Source of the DNA: an uncultured Acetatifactor sp.
Lineage (GTDB): Bacteria > Bacillota > Clostridia > Lachnospirales > Lachnospiraceae
Length of the DNA: 64,000 bases
Assembly (NCBI GenBank): GCA_910584865.1
Contig: CAJUCE010000006.1
Span: forward strand, 62,001-126,000
Reading direction: 5' to 3'
Shown here: one piece after another, positions 34,690 through 43,791 of the stretch
Layout: every line of letters starts with the position of its first letter
Position numbering within the stretch: the first letter of the stretch is position 1
The notes under the pieces: model-generated
The model's database searches: none
The model's input: the letters and a program-made list of their open reading frames with translations, nothing else
Told to the model about the DNA's origin: nothing
Program-made: the position numbers and the translations under genes

Positions 34690-35400
34690 CTAGCTGGAAT
34701 AATTCTCCAGAAAATCATACAGCTTTTCCTCATTTTCGATCCACATCATCTCTATAATGCTCTGCTGAAGCTGCGGCGGCAGAGTATCCAACATGATCTC
34801 TGTCTCAATATACACCGTCTCCATATCTTCCAGATAAACTATGACTTTATTGTCATATACTGCAAGGTAAAAGCTTGCGCTGGGCTGCACATATTTATAA
34901 TTCATCTGCACTACCACCCGGGCTCTGGAAAAGGACAATACCTGCAGCCCTACAAAACCTCTTTCCAGTTCGGACAGCGGCGGAAATGCCTCATATACTT
35001 CCATGGCCTGCATGAACTGCTCTCTGGTCATTCCTACATATTTATCCGGAAGACGCCATGTAGTCTCCACCACGGTATGATTCAGGATATCCGTCTCCTC
35101 CAACACGTATTCCGTATCCACGCAGAGTGTCTCCGGCACGGAGAGAACTTCCTCTGCATCTTCCTCCGCCTCTTCGGAAACCACGCCGTAATCAAAAGCA
35201 TCATCCGTAAGCGGCATCGGCGTAGGCTCCGGCTCTTCCGGCTTCTGCGTCGCAATGGGAAGTCCGCCCGTAAAGGGATTGGGGTCTCCCTTCTCTTCCG
35301 TGAAAAAAAGAGGCGCGCTCTCCACGCCTGCATAAAAACCAATCCCCAGCATAAACAGAGGATATATCACAAATAAGCTGATCCGTTTCACTGATTTCAT
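34690..35400 (-). CDS. Conserved membrane-anchored protein of unknown function
   Basis: 236 residues. One membrane helix (about 8-26) is followed by a Pro/Glu-rich linker (TQKPEEPEPTPMP) and an extracytoplasmic domain (about 85-236) with a central ETTWRLPDKYVGMTREQF, so the bulk should be outside the cell. The C-terminal domain has some look of BofC-type sporulation proteins, but I cannot confirm this. GGAGG precedes the ATG. It lies between the flavoprotein pair and the flippase gene. Confidence 0.6.
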   Translation of the reverse strand: MKSVKRISLFVIYPLFMLGIGFYAGVESAPLFFTEEKGDPNPFTGGLPIATQKPEEPEPTPMPLTDDAFDYGVVSEEAEEDAEEVLSVPETLCVDTEYVLEETDILNHTVVETTWRLPDKYVGMTREQFMQAMEVYEAFPPLSELERGFVGLQVLSFSRARVVVQMNYKYVQPSASFYLAVYDNKVIVYLEDMETVYIETEIMLDTLPPQLQQSIIEMMWIENEEKLYDFLENYSS

Positions 35401-35495
35401 ACTGACCTCCTGCCCCCTCGCTCGCTTTCGGAAGCTGTCCTATGACTATTCAGTTATCAGTATCAGCCTTTTTTTCACACTTTATTCAATCAATC

Positions 35496-37088
35496 TCAAT
35501 ATATATGCATCATTTGCCCCAACATATGCAATATGCGCCCTCCCGGGATAATGTCCAGCTCCTGTTCTCTGAAATTCCGCAGGATCAGCAGAATTCCCCA
35601 ATATACGGCGCCTGAAACCAGCGCAGCAATCAACAGTACCGGTAAATTTCCTACTGCAGGGGCCAGAAATTTTCCGAAGAGCATACAAAGCAGGCCGCAC
35701 ACACCACCGGCCCCTGCAGGGATCAGCAAGATCGCCGGCCAGTCCGGCCGCATCCGCAGTAATCTGTAAGAAAGAATGCCCAGCAGAATACAGAACAGAA
35801 AGCTTCCTGCCAGACCGCCGTAAACCAACGAAACAATGCCCTTCTTTGACGTGATTAGAATCGTCACAAGGAAGCCAGCCTCCGCAATACCTGCCGCTCC
35901 CAACACCAGGTACTTTTTTCCCATTGCCTGCAGAAATCTGAAAAAATAAAGGGAAAGCGCCGCAAAAAGGATGAAGGCAGAACCTCCCTGCAGCATCTTT
36001 TTTACTTCTTCGCCATATATTCCTCCCAGCAATCCGGAAATCTGCGCACCCATCACCGCCACATATACCAATAGGAAAATCCCATGCACCACACATAAAT
36101 GCACACCTGCCTGGAACGCGGTTCTGGCAAAACGGTTTTCTTCTCTCCGAAAGCCCTGGAAAATCCTGCCTGTCACCGGCAGCACGAGAACGGAGATCAG
36201 ACAGATCAATACCCCGCAGATCACCAGGTATTTTCCCATGTAAATATCATATTGCAGAACATTGATCTGTTCTTTCGATGCCGCACGGCTAAAAAGCAGC
36301 AGGCCCAAAACCGGAGTCAGCACCAGCACCAGCAGCACGGCCAGTTGGGGCCATCGGCTGCCGTACAGATTCCGAATACAATCCCATGCGGATTCCGTGT
36401 ACATTCCTTCCTGCTTCAGCTTCCTCTCTCTTTGGCGGCTGAGCCGAAACAGAACCGCCAGAAGCAGAATAATGATCATCTCTGCCAGACTGACCCCAAA
36501 GGCAATCCCAATGCAGCTGTACATAGGGGTAAAATCAGGCTCCATCAGCAGCGCGCTCACCTTTTCTCCGTAGCGGCCTGCAATCTTACAAAACAGACAG
36601 CCCAGGCCCAGTATAAGCACCTGCCGCAATATGCCTGCCGCAGCCCGGGGCAGCTCCGCTCCCTCTCCCTGAAAATACCCCTGGAGCACATTCGATACGG
36701 TCCTGAGCACGATCACCGGAGACAGAGCCATGATAATAAAGGAACTATGTGAAATCTGAAAAATCCTTTCCGAAAGGGTTCCGGCCAGCAAAAGAAGCAG
36801 CAATGTACCCGCCAGTGCCAATCCCGTCTGAAACAGAAGAACGCTTCTTCGCATAACCGGAATATTCCGGTATTGTCCCTTATTCCTCCGGCTCCGAAGC
36901 AGTTTTCCCAACGTATCCGACAAATTGCCGCTGACGGCAGTCCCCACAAAGATACAGCTGACGGCGGCGGCCGCCAGGTAAGTGATTCCACCCTCCGCCA
37001 TCAGATTTCCCATCACAAATACAGCAACCAGCGTCAGTATATTGGCAAGCTCCTCCGCCTGTCTTCTCTTGATCTCCGCCTGATTCAT
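35496..37088 (-). CDS. Polysaccharide/lipid flippase-like membrane protein (MOP superfamily)
   Basis: 530 residues with about 12-14 membrane helices. The N-terminus (AEGGITYLAAAAVSCIFVGT) and the pattern of paired helices fit the MurJ/SpoVB/Wzx branch of the MOP superfamily, which flips lipid-linked sugars across the membrane. GAGGG precedes the ATG. It is 20 bp after ybeY, so it is probably co-transcribed with the yqf-phoH-ybeY group; a role in spore or wall polymer export is an inference from that position. Confidence 0.8.
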   Translation of the reverse strand: MNQAEIKRRQAEELANILTLVAVFVMGNLMAEGGITYLAAAAVSCIFVGTAVSGNLSDTLGKLLRSRRNKGQYRNIPVMRRSVLLFQTGLALAGTLLLLLLAGTLSERIFQISHSSFIIMALSPVIVLRTVSNVLQGYFQGEGAELPRAAAGILRQVLILGLGCLFCKIAGRYGEKVSALLMEPDFTPMYSCIGIAFGVSLAEMIIILLLAVLFRLSRQRERKLKQEGMYTESAWDCIRNLYGSRWPQLAVLLVLVLTPVLGLLLFSRAASKEQINVLQYDIYMGKYLVICGVLICLISVLVLPVTGRIFQGFRREENRFARTAFQAGVHLCVVHGIFLLVYVAVMGAQISGLLGGIYGEEVKKMLQGGSAFILFAALSLYFFRFLQAMGKKYLVLGAAGIAEAGFLVTILITSKKGIVSLVYGGLAGSFLFCILLGILSYRLLRMRPDWPAILLIPAGAGGVCGLLCMLFGKFLAPAVGNLPVLLIAALVSGAVYWGILLILRNFREQELDIIPGGRILHMLGQMMHIY

Positions 37089-37108
37089 CCGTTGTCCCTC
37101 AATTCATC

Positions 37109-37624
37109 TCATTTGGAATGCTCTTCATCCCTGGTAATTCCCAATGCATCCAAGATCTTTTCCTGCTTTTGTTCCATCACAGCCCGTTCGGCGTCTTCCA
37201 TATGGTCATATCCGCATAAATGCAGCATACTGTGCGCCACAAGAAACGCAAATTCTCTCCTGACGCTGTGCCCGTAGCATTTTGCCTGTTCCCATACTTT
37301 GTCCGCAGAGATCATGATATCTCCCAGAAGCAATTCTCCCGTATCCGGATCAAAATAATCCGCTTCACTGTCCTCGTCAATGTCGAAGATTCCCTCCCTC
37401 TCGAAATCCACATTGGGAAAGGACAGCACATCCGTCTCCTGATCCAAATCTCTGTATGCCCTGTTGATTTCACGGATTCCTTCGTTATCCGTCAAAACCA
37501 CATTGACCTGAACCTCATAAGGACAACGCTCCTTTTCCAGCACCGCTTCGCACACGGCGCCTGCTACCTCTTCTATGGAGAACGGGAACTTGGTTCCGGT
37601 CTCATCTTCAATATACAGTCTCAC
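37109..37624 (-). CDS. ybeY: Endoribonuclease YbeY
   Basis: 171 residues from the GTG at 37624 (VRLYIEDETGTKFPF), 4 nt after the phoH stop with GAGGGTG upstream; the open frame further upstream overlaps phoH out of register. The metal site is HSMLHLCGYDH, preceded by NRAYRDLDQETDVLSFP, both diagnostic. YbeY is a zinc-dependent nuclease for 16S rRNA 3' end maturation and ribosome quality control. Confidence 0.94.
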   Translation of the reverse strand: MRLYIEDETGTKFPFSIEEVAGAVCEAVLEKERCPYEVQVNVVLTDNEGIREINRAYRDLDQETDVLSFPNVDFEREGIFDIDEDSEADYFDPDTGELLLGDIMISADKVWEQAKCYGHSVRREFAFLVAHSMLHLCGYDHMEDAERAVMEQKQEKILDALGITRDEEHSK

Positions 37625-37628
37625 AGTG

Positions 37629-38645
37629 TCACCCTCTTCTGCCGTATCTGCGCCCGGGCTTCTCCTTCTCCCGCTGGCGGCTCCGCTCTTCCCTGGCCTC
37701 ATAATTCTCGTATGCCTGTACAATTTTCTGCACCAGAGGATGACGCACCACGTCCTTGCTTGTCAGATTGCAAAACGCAATATCGTCAATTCCCTTCAAT
37801 ACTCTCGCCGCAATATCCAGTCCTGATTTCGTACCGGCGGGCAGATCCTTCTGGGAATTGTCTCCGGTCACCACCACCTTGGACCCGAATCCGATACGGG
37901 TCAAAAACATCTTCATCTGGGCAGGGGTTGTATTCTGAGCCTCGTCCAGTATGATATAGGCATTGTCCAGCGTGCGCCCCCTCATATATGCCAGAGGAGC
38001 CACCTCAATGAGCCCTTTTTCCATATTTTTGGCAAAGCTGTCCGCCCCCATAATCTGGTAGAGCGCATCATAAAGGGGACGCAGATAAGGATCCACCTTG
38101 CTCTGCAGGTCTCCCGGCAGAAAGCCCAGCTTCTCTCCGGCTTCGATGGCTGGTCTGGTGAGGATGATCCTGCCCACCTCGTCATTTTTAAAAGCCGTAA
38201 TCGCCATGGCCATGGCCAGATAAGTCTTCCCTGTTCCCGCGGGACCCAGCCCGAATACGATCATATTGTCCCGTATGGCATCTACATATGCCTTCTGTCC
38301 CAAGGTCTTTGGTTTAATCGGTTTCCCGTTCACCGTATGGCACAGACAATCCGAATCCATCTCCGTCAGCGCCTCTTCCTTTTGTTCCTTTCCCAAGTAA
38401 ATCGCGTAATCCACACTCTGCTCCTCAATCTCATTTCCCCGGCCGGAGTAAGCAGCCAGCTCTCTCAGCACGTTCTCCGCCTTTCTGACCATATCTTCCC
38501 GCCCGGTAATTGTAATCGATCCGTTGCGGTCCACAATGACCACACCAAAATCCCGCTCCATTTTTTTCACATAGACATCCTGCATGCCGAAAATCTTCTG
38601 CATATGCTCCGTGGGCATATCCAGCCTGACTGAAAAATCATTCAT
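37629..38645 (-). CDS. phoH: PhoH-like ATPase with N-terminal KH-like domain
   Basis: 338 residues. An N-terminal RNA-binding-like region (FGMQDVYVKKMERDFGV, ITITGREDMVRKAENVL) precedes the ATPase with Walker A GPAGTGKTYLAMA, LTRPAIEAGEKLGFLPGD, DEAQNTTPAQMKMFLTR and GDNSQKDLP. The protein is cytoplasmic; links to RNA metabolism are known for the family. It overlaps yqfD by 8 nt and ybeY follows within 4 nt, the conserved Firmicutes order. The C-terminus is Arg/Lys rich. Confidence 0.94.
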   Translation of the reverse strand: MNDFSVRLDMPTEHMQKIFGMQDVYVKKMERDFGVVIVDRNGSITITGREDMVRKAENVLRELAAYSGRGNEIEEQSVDYAIYLGKEQKEEALTEMDSDCLCHTVNGKPIKPKTLGQKAYVDAIRDNMIVFGLGPAGTGKTYLAMAMAITAFKNDEVGRIILTRPAIEAGEKLGFLPGDLQSKVDPYLRPLYDALYQIMGADSFAKNMEKGLIEVAPLAYMRGRTLDNAYIILDEAQNTTPAQMKMFLTRIGFGSKVVVTGDNSQKDLPAGTKSGLDIAARVLKGIDDIAFCNLTSKDVVRHPLVQKIVQAYENYEAREERSRQREKEKPGRRYGRRG

Positions 38646-39876
38646 CCGTATCTGCCTCTCCTGTATCCTTTTCTCCCGTATCCGTTCTCTCTGTCTGCGC
38701 GCTCACACCTACAAGCTGCTGCACCAGAAAATCCGCATTCAGAACCCATTCATGTCCGTCCTTATTTATTCTAACATTTTTTTCAATAATTTGTACCCCT
38801 TTTTCATCTAATTCTGCAAGAAAATCCATTAATTTTTGATTAAGAAGGTCTTCTGCCTCCTCCTTCGTGTATGTATGTTCGGTATTTTGATACTCCCTGT
38901 GTGTCACTGCGCCGAAGAAAAACGGAATCCGCAGTTTTTCAAATGCCAGCGGCCTGCTTTCCTTCATGAGACTGTCATATACCAGAAACGGCCTCTCCTG
39001 AGGAAGACGCAGTGTCTTCTTTCCTACCTTCAGATAATACTGTGTCTTCTCTCTGCCCGTATATGCCTTCTCTATATAGTCCAGCGGAAGTACCGTGGTA
39101 AAAGCAAGTGTATGTTCCAGCATAACATCCGCGTCCGCATCCACATAATAGTATTCCCGCACAGTGGTATCTTCATTGAAAACAGGCACCTTTCCCTCTA
39201 CCAGAATGGTTCCCTTCTCCACCATATCTCCGATGGCCACCTTCGGAACGCCGCTACGGACGATTATTGCCGTTACTACGCCGTCATATTCCGAGACCAG
39301 ATCCGTTCCCGTGGATTCTTCCGGTCTATCCACCACAATGGGAGCGTCGTTTTCCTTGATATCGATCAGCAGCCTGGTGCCCTCCAGTCTGGCAGAAGCC
39401 CATGTGATCTCCGGAAACTGTCTGCGGATCTGCTTTTCCAGCTCCCCGATATCCAAAGCGTCCTGGCGCATTCCCACCGTTACCTGGCTGGCCTCCAGAA
39501 AGCGCTGAAAGACATCGTCCGTAATCCGATAATTTCCGCTCAATTCGATATCCCATATGTAAAAGGAAGACCAGATCCAGAAGGCCACGGTCAAAAACAG
39601 GCCCAATACGAAGACCTTTCGCTTCAGCAATCCCGGAATAAAAAAGGGCAGTCCATATCGCTCCAATATGGCTACCCTTGTCCCCGTCTTCTTCAGTATA
39701 GGCTTCAGTTCCCGGAAGCTTTTCAGGTGAATACACATGTAGTAAATATCGCCTTCCCGGACGATATCCCACAGCAGTATGCCTTTATTGCTGCACAGGT
39801 TCATAAAACGCTCCGGTGAAAAACCCCATATGCGGATGCGCAGATATCCCCTGATATATTTCAGAAACTGAATCAT
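38638..39876 (-). CDS. yqfD: Sporulation protein YqfD
   Basis: 412 residues. The N-terminus (YIRGYLRIRIWGFSPERFMNLC) and a membrane helix near 90-110 (VLGLFLTVAFWIWSSFYIWD), followed by FtsQ/POTRA-like GNYRITDDVFQRFL and a beta-rich C-terminal half, are typical of YqfD. In Bacillus it is made in the mother cell and is needed for engulfment and forespore integrity. AAGGGGAG lies before the ATG. It is 33 bp after yqfC. Confidence 0.92.
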   Translation of the reverse strand: MIQFLKYIRGYLRIRIWGFSPERFMNLCSNKGILLWDIVREGDIYYMCIHLKSFRELKPILKKTGTRVAILERYGLPFFIPGLLKRKVFVLGLFLTVAFWIWSSFYIWDIELSGNYRITDDVFQRFLEASQVTVGMRQDALDIGELEKQIRRQFPEITWASARLEGTRLLIDIKENDAPIVVDRPEESTGTDLVSEYDGVVTAIIVRSGVPKVAIGDMVEKGTILVEGKVPVFNEDTTVREYYYVDADADVMLEHTLAFTTVLPLDYIEKAYTGREKTQYYLKVGKKTLRLPQERPFLVYDSLMKESRPLAFEKLRIPFFFGAVTHREYQNTEHTYTKEEAEDLLNQKLMDFLAELDEKGVQIIEKNVRINKDGHEWVLNADFLVQQLVGVSAQTERTDTGEKDTGEADTDE

Positions 39877-39909
39877 GCTCTCTCCCCTTTATCTCATTTT
39901 CGCAATACA

Positions 39910-40203
39910 TCATATATATCTGACACACTGAATACAGCCGCTGATTTTCATGTCCTCGTTGGTATAGTAATCTATGGAAAGCCCGCTGCCTTCAAAGCAG
40001 ATCTGGCAGGTCTTGCCCTGGAGCAGTATCAGGCTTTCCGTATACTCCAAAATTCCCCGGTAATTTTCAATCCAGGCTTCCCGGTTGCCCGTCAAAGTCA
40101 CTTTAACGGCTCCCATACAGATATCCTTGGGAAATTTCAAGGATTCAATCAAAGCTTCTTTTTTTAATTCATTCTTCCGGATGCGTTCATTCTTGTTCTT
40201 CAT
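39910..40203 (-). CDS. yqfC: Sporulation protein YqfC
   Basis: 97 residues. KFPKDICMGAVKVTLTGNREAWIENYRGILEY is the YqfC core split by its conserved asparagine (ENYRGIL), with the basic leader usual in the family. It is always beside yqfD and is under mother-cell sigma-E control in Bacillus. No ribosome binding site is visible before the ATG at 40203, and an AATATAAT box lies only about 8-15 nt upstream, so expression signals here are odd. The neighbours make the call firm. Confidence 0.88.
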   Translation of the reverse strand: MKNKNERIRKNELKKEALIESLKFPKDICMGAVKVTLTGNREAWIENYRGILEYTESLILLQGKTCQICFEGSGLSIDYYTNEDMKISGCIQCVRYI

Positions 40204-40253
40204 GTTTTTATTATATTAGTACAGACGGCAAACTATGCACCGGAAAATGTACG

Positions 40254-41558
40254 CTAATCTATAATTGCCTTGATAAGGGGGCGCTTTTCGGGCGGCGCCT
40301 GAGTAATCCTGCAGGCCGCCAGATAACGTTTCTGCGCCTCCTGTGCCTTCTTTTCATCATTAGCATGAATCACTGCCAGGATATCGCCTTTCCTGACCGC
40401 ATCGCCGGCCTTTTTGCACAGAACCAATCCCACGGACAGATCGATCCCGCTGTGCAGCGTTTCCCTGCCGCCGCCCAAGAGCAGCGAGCAGATTCCCACC
40501 TCGTCGCATATAATATGATCAATAAAACCGTCTGCAGGAGCCAGAATTGGATGGAGGATTTCCGCTTTAGGCAGCAGCTCCGTATCATAGACTGCCCTTC
40601 TGTCGCCGCCCTGGGCTTCCACAAACACGGCCAGCCTGTTCAGCGCGCTGCCGTCCGCAATGACTCCCTTCAGCATCTGCCTGGCCTCTTCCGCGCTGTC
40701 GGTCTTTCCACCGGCTATCAGCATCAGGCTCCCCAGGGTAAGACATAATTCCATGAAATCTTCCGGCCCCTCTCCCCGCAGTGTGGCGACAGCTTCTTTT
40801 ACTTCCAGTGCATTTCCCACCGCAAGCCCCAACGGCTGGTCCATATCGGAGATAACGGCATAGGTTTTGCGTCCTGCATTCCTGCCGATTTGTACCATTT
40901 CCTCCGCCAGCGCTCTTGCATCCGCTTCCGCCTTCATAAAAGCGCCGCTGCCGGTCTTTACGTCCAATACGATGGCATCCGCTCCCGCCGCCAGCTTTTT
41001 GCTCATAATAGAGCTTGCGATCAGGGACATATTGTCCACTGTAGCCGTCACATCCCGAAGGGCATAGAGTTTCTTGTCCGCAGGGGCCAGATCGGCCGTC
41101 TGGCCCATAATCGCTATGCCGATCCGGTTCACATTATCAATAAACCGCTGCCTGGTAAGCGCTGTGGAAAAGCCCGGGAAACTTTCAAGCTTGTCGATGG
41201 TTCCCCCGGTATGCCCCAATCCCCGGCCACTCATCTTCGCTACGGGAATCCCGCAGGCCGCTACCATGGGAGCCAGAGCCAGCGAGGTCTTGTCCCCCAC
41301 GCCTCCCGTGCTGTGCTTGTCCACCTTCACCCCATGGATGGCCGATAAATCCAGCATATCGCCGCTGTGTGCCATGGCCATAGTAAGCGAAAGCGTCTCA
41401 CGCTGCGTCATCTTCCGGAAAAAGATGGCCATCATCAGGGCGGATACCTGATAATCAGGTACCTCCCCCTTTGTATAGCCCTCTATAAAATATTGTATCT
41501 CCTCTTCGGTAAGTTCTGCTCCGTTGCGTTTCTTCATAATGATATCATACATTCTCAT
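40254..41558 (-). CDS. pdp: Pyrimidine-nucleoside phosphorylase
   Basis: 434 residues from the ATG at 41558, 7 nt after GGAGG; two codons earlier lies another ATG too close to that site. The family signature is KMSGRGLGHTGGTIDKLES, preceded by KHSTGGVGDKTSLALAP (phosphate binding), with GQTADLAPADKKLYALRD. It splits thymidine, uridine and deoxyuridine with phosphate into base and sugar-1-phosphate for salvage. It lies upstream of yqfC with 50 bp between; no other deo genes are nearby. Confidence 0.95.
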   Translation of the reverse strand: MRMYDIIMKKRNGAELTEEEIQYFIEGYTKGEVPDYQVSALMMAIFFRKMTQRETLSLTMAMAHSGDMLDLSAIHGVKVDKHSTGGVGDKTSLALAPMVAACGIPVAKMSGRGLGHTGGTIDKLESFPGFSTALTRQRFIDNVNRIGIAIMGQTADLAPADKKLYALRDVTATVDNMSLIASSIMSKKLAAGADAIVLDVKTGSGAFMKAEADARALAEEMVQIGRNAGRKTYAVISDMDQPLGLAVGNALEVKEAVATLRGEGPEDFMELCLTLGSLMLIAGGKTDSAEEARQMLKGVIADGSALNRLAVFVEAQGGDRRAVYDTELLPKAEILHPILAPADGFIDHIICDEVGICSLLLGGGRETLHSGIDLSVGLVLCKKAGDAVRKGDILAVIHANDEKKAQEAQKRYLAACRITQAPPEKRPLIKAIID

Positions 41559-41658
41559 GGGCATTCCTCCGCATTCCGTCTCACTTTATGTATCAGCAGG
41601 AACCATTATTGACTGTATTATAACCCACAACCATCAGGTACGCAACCGGATTTTTCGC

Positions 41659-42987
41659 TCAAGGCAGTACAAAACGCTCAAGCACCTGGCGCATACACCA
41701 CTCCTGGTCTATTTCCTCCAGATTCTCCGCAGTGACGATACATTCTGTCCTGTAAATCTGATTTCCTACGATATAATCCACTCTTCCGACCGGCATACCG
41801 CATACAACAGGTGCGGTCAGCGTGTCTGCCAATGTGTATTCTACTCGTATCTCCTCATCCTCTTTCATCAGCAGCCCCTCGCTGTCCGGCAGAGAGGACG
41901 ATTCTTTCTCACCGGGGACATCTCCTTCCGCAATCCGGACGTTCACAAAAGCTTCCGCGCCCAGCCGGTTCGTCTGGCCGTTTTGTACCAAAACGGCCTT
42001 CAGACAGCTTTCGTCAAAAGCCACGCCCGGTTCCGAAAAACTTCTGTAGAAATAATTGTCAATCCCATATTGCATCAGCTTCCGCGTATCGCTCCATTTA
42101 TAGGTTTTGTTGTTCGGCCAGCCGCAGGCCAGAAGCGCCACCACAAAAGTCCTTCCGTCCCGTTCCAGCGCACCCACATAGCAATATCCGGCCTTGTTGG
42201 TAAATCCGGTCTTTCCCGTGAGGGCGCCGCTCATCATCTGCAGAAAGGCATTGTGATTGACGCAGGAATAGCTGCGTCCGTTTGCCGTGAAACTGTATTC
42301 TCCCGCCCTGGTGATCCGTAGAAAATCGTCGCGGCAGGGAGATTCCCGGATGCAATATGCCAGAATACGCGCCAGTTCCCTGGCTGTGGTTCCATGTTCC
42401 TTCTGCAAGGTACTGCCTTCCTCCAGAACCAGCGTCTCTGTGGCATCCAATCCGTTGGGGGTGATAAACCAGGTATTTTCACAGCCCAGTTCCATCGCCT
42501 TTCGGTTCATCAACACCGCAAACGCAGCCACGGCTTTCTTGCTTTCTTCTGCGGTGTATGCCGCCGTGTCTTTTTCGTTCAGCTCTTCTGTCAGATACGC
42601 CTTCCCCACATATTCCGCCAATGCCACCGCCGTATCGTTGTGGGATTCCAGCATCAGAGAATACAGCAGATCCCCCACGGTATATTGCTCTCCCTTTTGG
42701 ATGCCCAGCTTTACCTTCGGCATGCTGGCGGCATAGGCAGATACCGTCAGCATATCTTCCATGGACGCATGCTCCAGTACCAGGATACAGGTCATGATTT
42801 TCGTAGTGCTGGCCATAGCCATAAAGGTATCCTCGTTTTTTCCGTACAGCACTCTTCCGGAATCCGCATCCATCAAAACAGCCGCCCCCGCGTATAGCTC
42901 CAGCTCCTCTCCGTGAACCGGGAGCATTGCTGCCAGAAGCAGAAAAAGGACACAAAAAAAGCCTCCTATTATTTTTTTCATCCGCAT
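41659..42987 (-). CDS. D-alanyl-D-alanine carboxypeptidase (DacF/PBP5-like)
   Basis: 442 residues. A signal peptide (about 1-25) precedes a low-molecular-mass PBP domain with SxxK in ASTTKIMT, the SHN motif in LESHNDTAVALAEY, and KTG in TGKTGFTNKAGYC. The C-terminal 120 residues look like a PBP5-type beta domain. It trims the terminal D-Ala from peptidoglycan stem peptides outside the membrane. A second paralogue lies at 45805. DacF in spore formers acts on cortex; which paralogue does so here is open. Confidence 0.92.
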   Translation of the reverse strand: MRMKKIIGGFFCVLFLLLAAMLPVHGEELELYAGAAVLMDADSGRVLYGKNEDTFMAMASTTKIMTCILVLEHASMEDMLTVSAYAASMPKVKLGIQKGEQYTVGDLLYSLMLESHNDTAVALAEYVGKAYLTEELNEKDTAAYTAEESKKAVAAFAVLMNRKAMELGCENTWFITPNGLDATETLVLEEGSTLQKEHGTTARELARILAYCIRESPCRDDFLRITRAGEYSFTANGRSYSCVNHNAFLQMMSGALTGKTGFTNKAGYCYVGALERDGRTFVVALLACGWPNNKTYKWSDTRKLMQYGIDNYFYRSFSEPGVAFDESCLKAVLVQNGQTNRLGAEAFVNVRIAEGDVPGEKESSSLPDSEGLLMKEDEEIRVEYTLADTLTAPVVCGMPVGRVDYIVGNQIYRTECIVTAENLEEIDQEWCMRQVLERFVLP

Positions 42988-43089
42988 TTTCCTTCTTTTT
43001 GTCTTTCAATGGGATTTTTAATAATATATGAGACTGGTTTTGCATTTTATACTGCACACCGGTTAAATTTACAGTACAACCCGACTGCA

Positions 43090-43140
43090 GACCGCCGGCC
43101 AGGCGCCTTCCCGGAAGCATTTCCGTAAATCCCGGCGGTC
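43090..43140. repeat. Nested inverted repeat between scpB and dac
   Basis: GACCGCCGG (43090-43098) pairs with CCGGCGGTC (43132-43140), and inside lies CGGAA-GCAT-TTCCG (43112-43125). There is no T-run, so it is not a standard terminator. The GGGATTTACGG word on the minus strand recalls the palindromic element at 28037-28167, and it may be a shortened relative. Confidence 0.5.
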
Positions 43141-43172
43141 CGCAATATATGTTTTACGGCAAGTCAATACAG

Positions 43173-43742
43173 TCAGACCTCCAACTGCAGTGAAACCTCC
43201 GCTTCTGCCTGCTGCTTAAACTCTTCCAGCTGAACCGGATTCAGCTCCGGCAGTTCCTCTAAGCTTCTCACGCCGAAGGAACGCAGAAACTGTTCCGTGG
43301 TGCCGAACAGTAACGGCCTGCCCGGCGCATCCAGCCTTCCGAGCTCCATAATCAGATCGTATTCCAAAAGTTTATTGATGGCATGGTCACAGTTGACCCC
43401 TCTCACCCGTTCCACCTCCACTCTGGTGACCGGCTGCTTGTACGCAATAATGGACAGGGTCTCCAGCACCGTATCCGTCAAGGTCATCTTGCGGGGCGTC
43501 TTGGCGATCTTGATCAGGTATTCGTACATATCTTCCTTTGTGGAAAGCTGTACCGCATTGTCAAACCAGTTCAATGTAATTCCCCGGTCTTCCCTTGCAT
43601 AGCGTTCTTCCATCTGTCTGAGGATATCCTTTGTGGTCTTCACATCTTCTTCCACTACCTCTGCCAGACGGCTGATTTCCACCGATTCCCCCATGGTAAA
43701 CAATATCGCTTCTATGACCGCTTCCGCTCTAATTCTCTTCAT
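43173..43742 (-). CDS. scpB: Segregation and condensation protein B
   Basis: 189 residues with two winged-helix domains; IAYKQPVTRVEVERVRGVNCD is the conserved motif. ScpB dimers bind ScpA and control the SMC ATPase during chromosome folding. GGAG precedes the ATG. It follows scpA by 49 bp. The smc gene itself is in the same window at 17116-20673. Confidence 0.95.
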   Translation of the reverse strand: MKRIRAEAVIEAILFTMGESVEISRLAEVVEEDVKTTKDILRQMEERYAREDRGITLNWFDNAVQLSTKEDMYEYLIKIAKTPRKMTLTDTVLETLSIIAYKQPVTRVEVERVRGVNCDHAINKLLEYDLIMELGRLDAPGRPLLFGTTEQFLRSFGVRSLEELPELNPVQLEEFKQQAEAEVSLQLEV

Positions 43743-43791
43743 TCCCCGGCTCCTTATTTACTGCTATCCTGCCATCAAATTCCCGTCTGCC

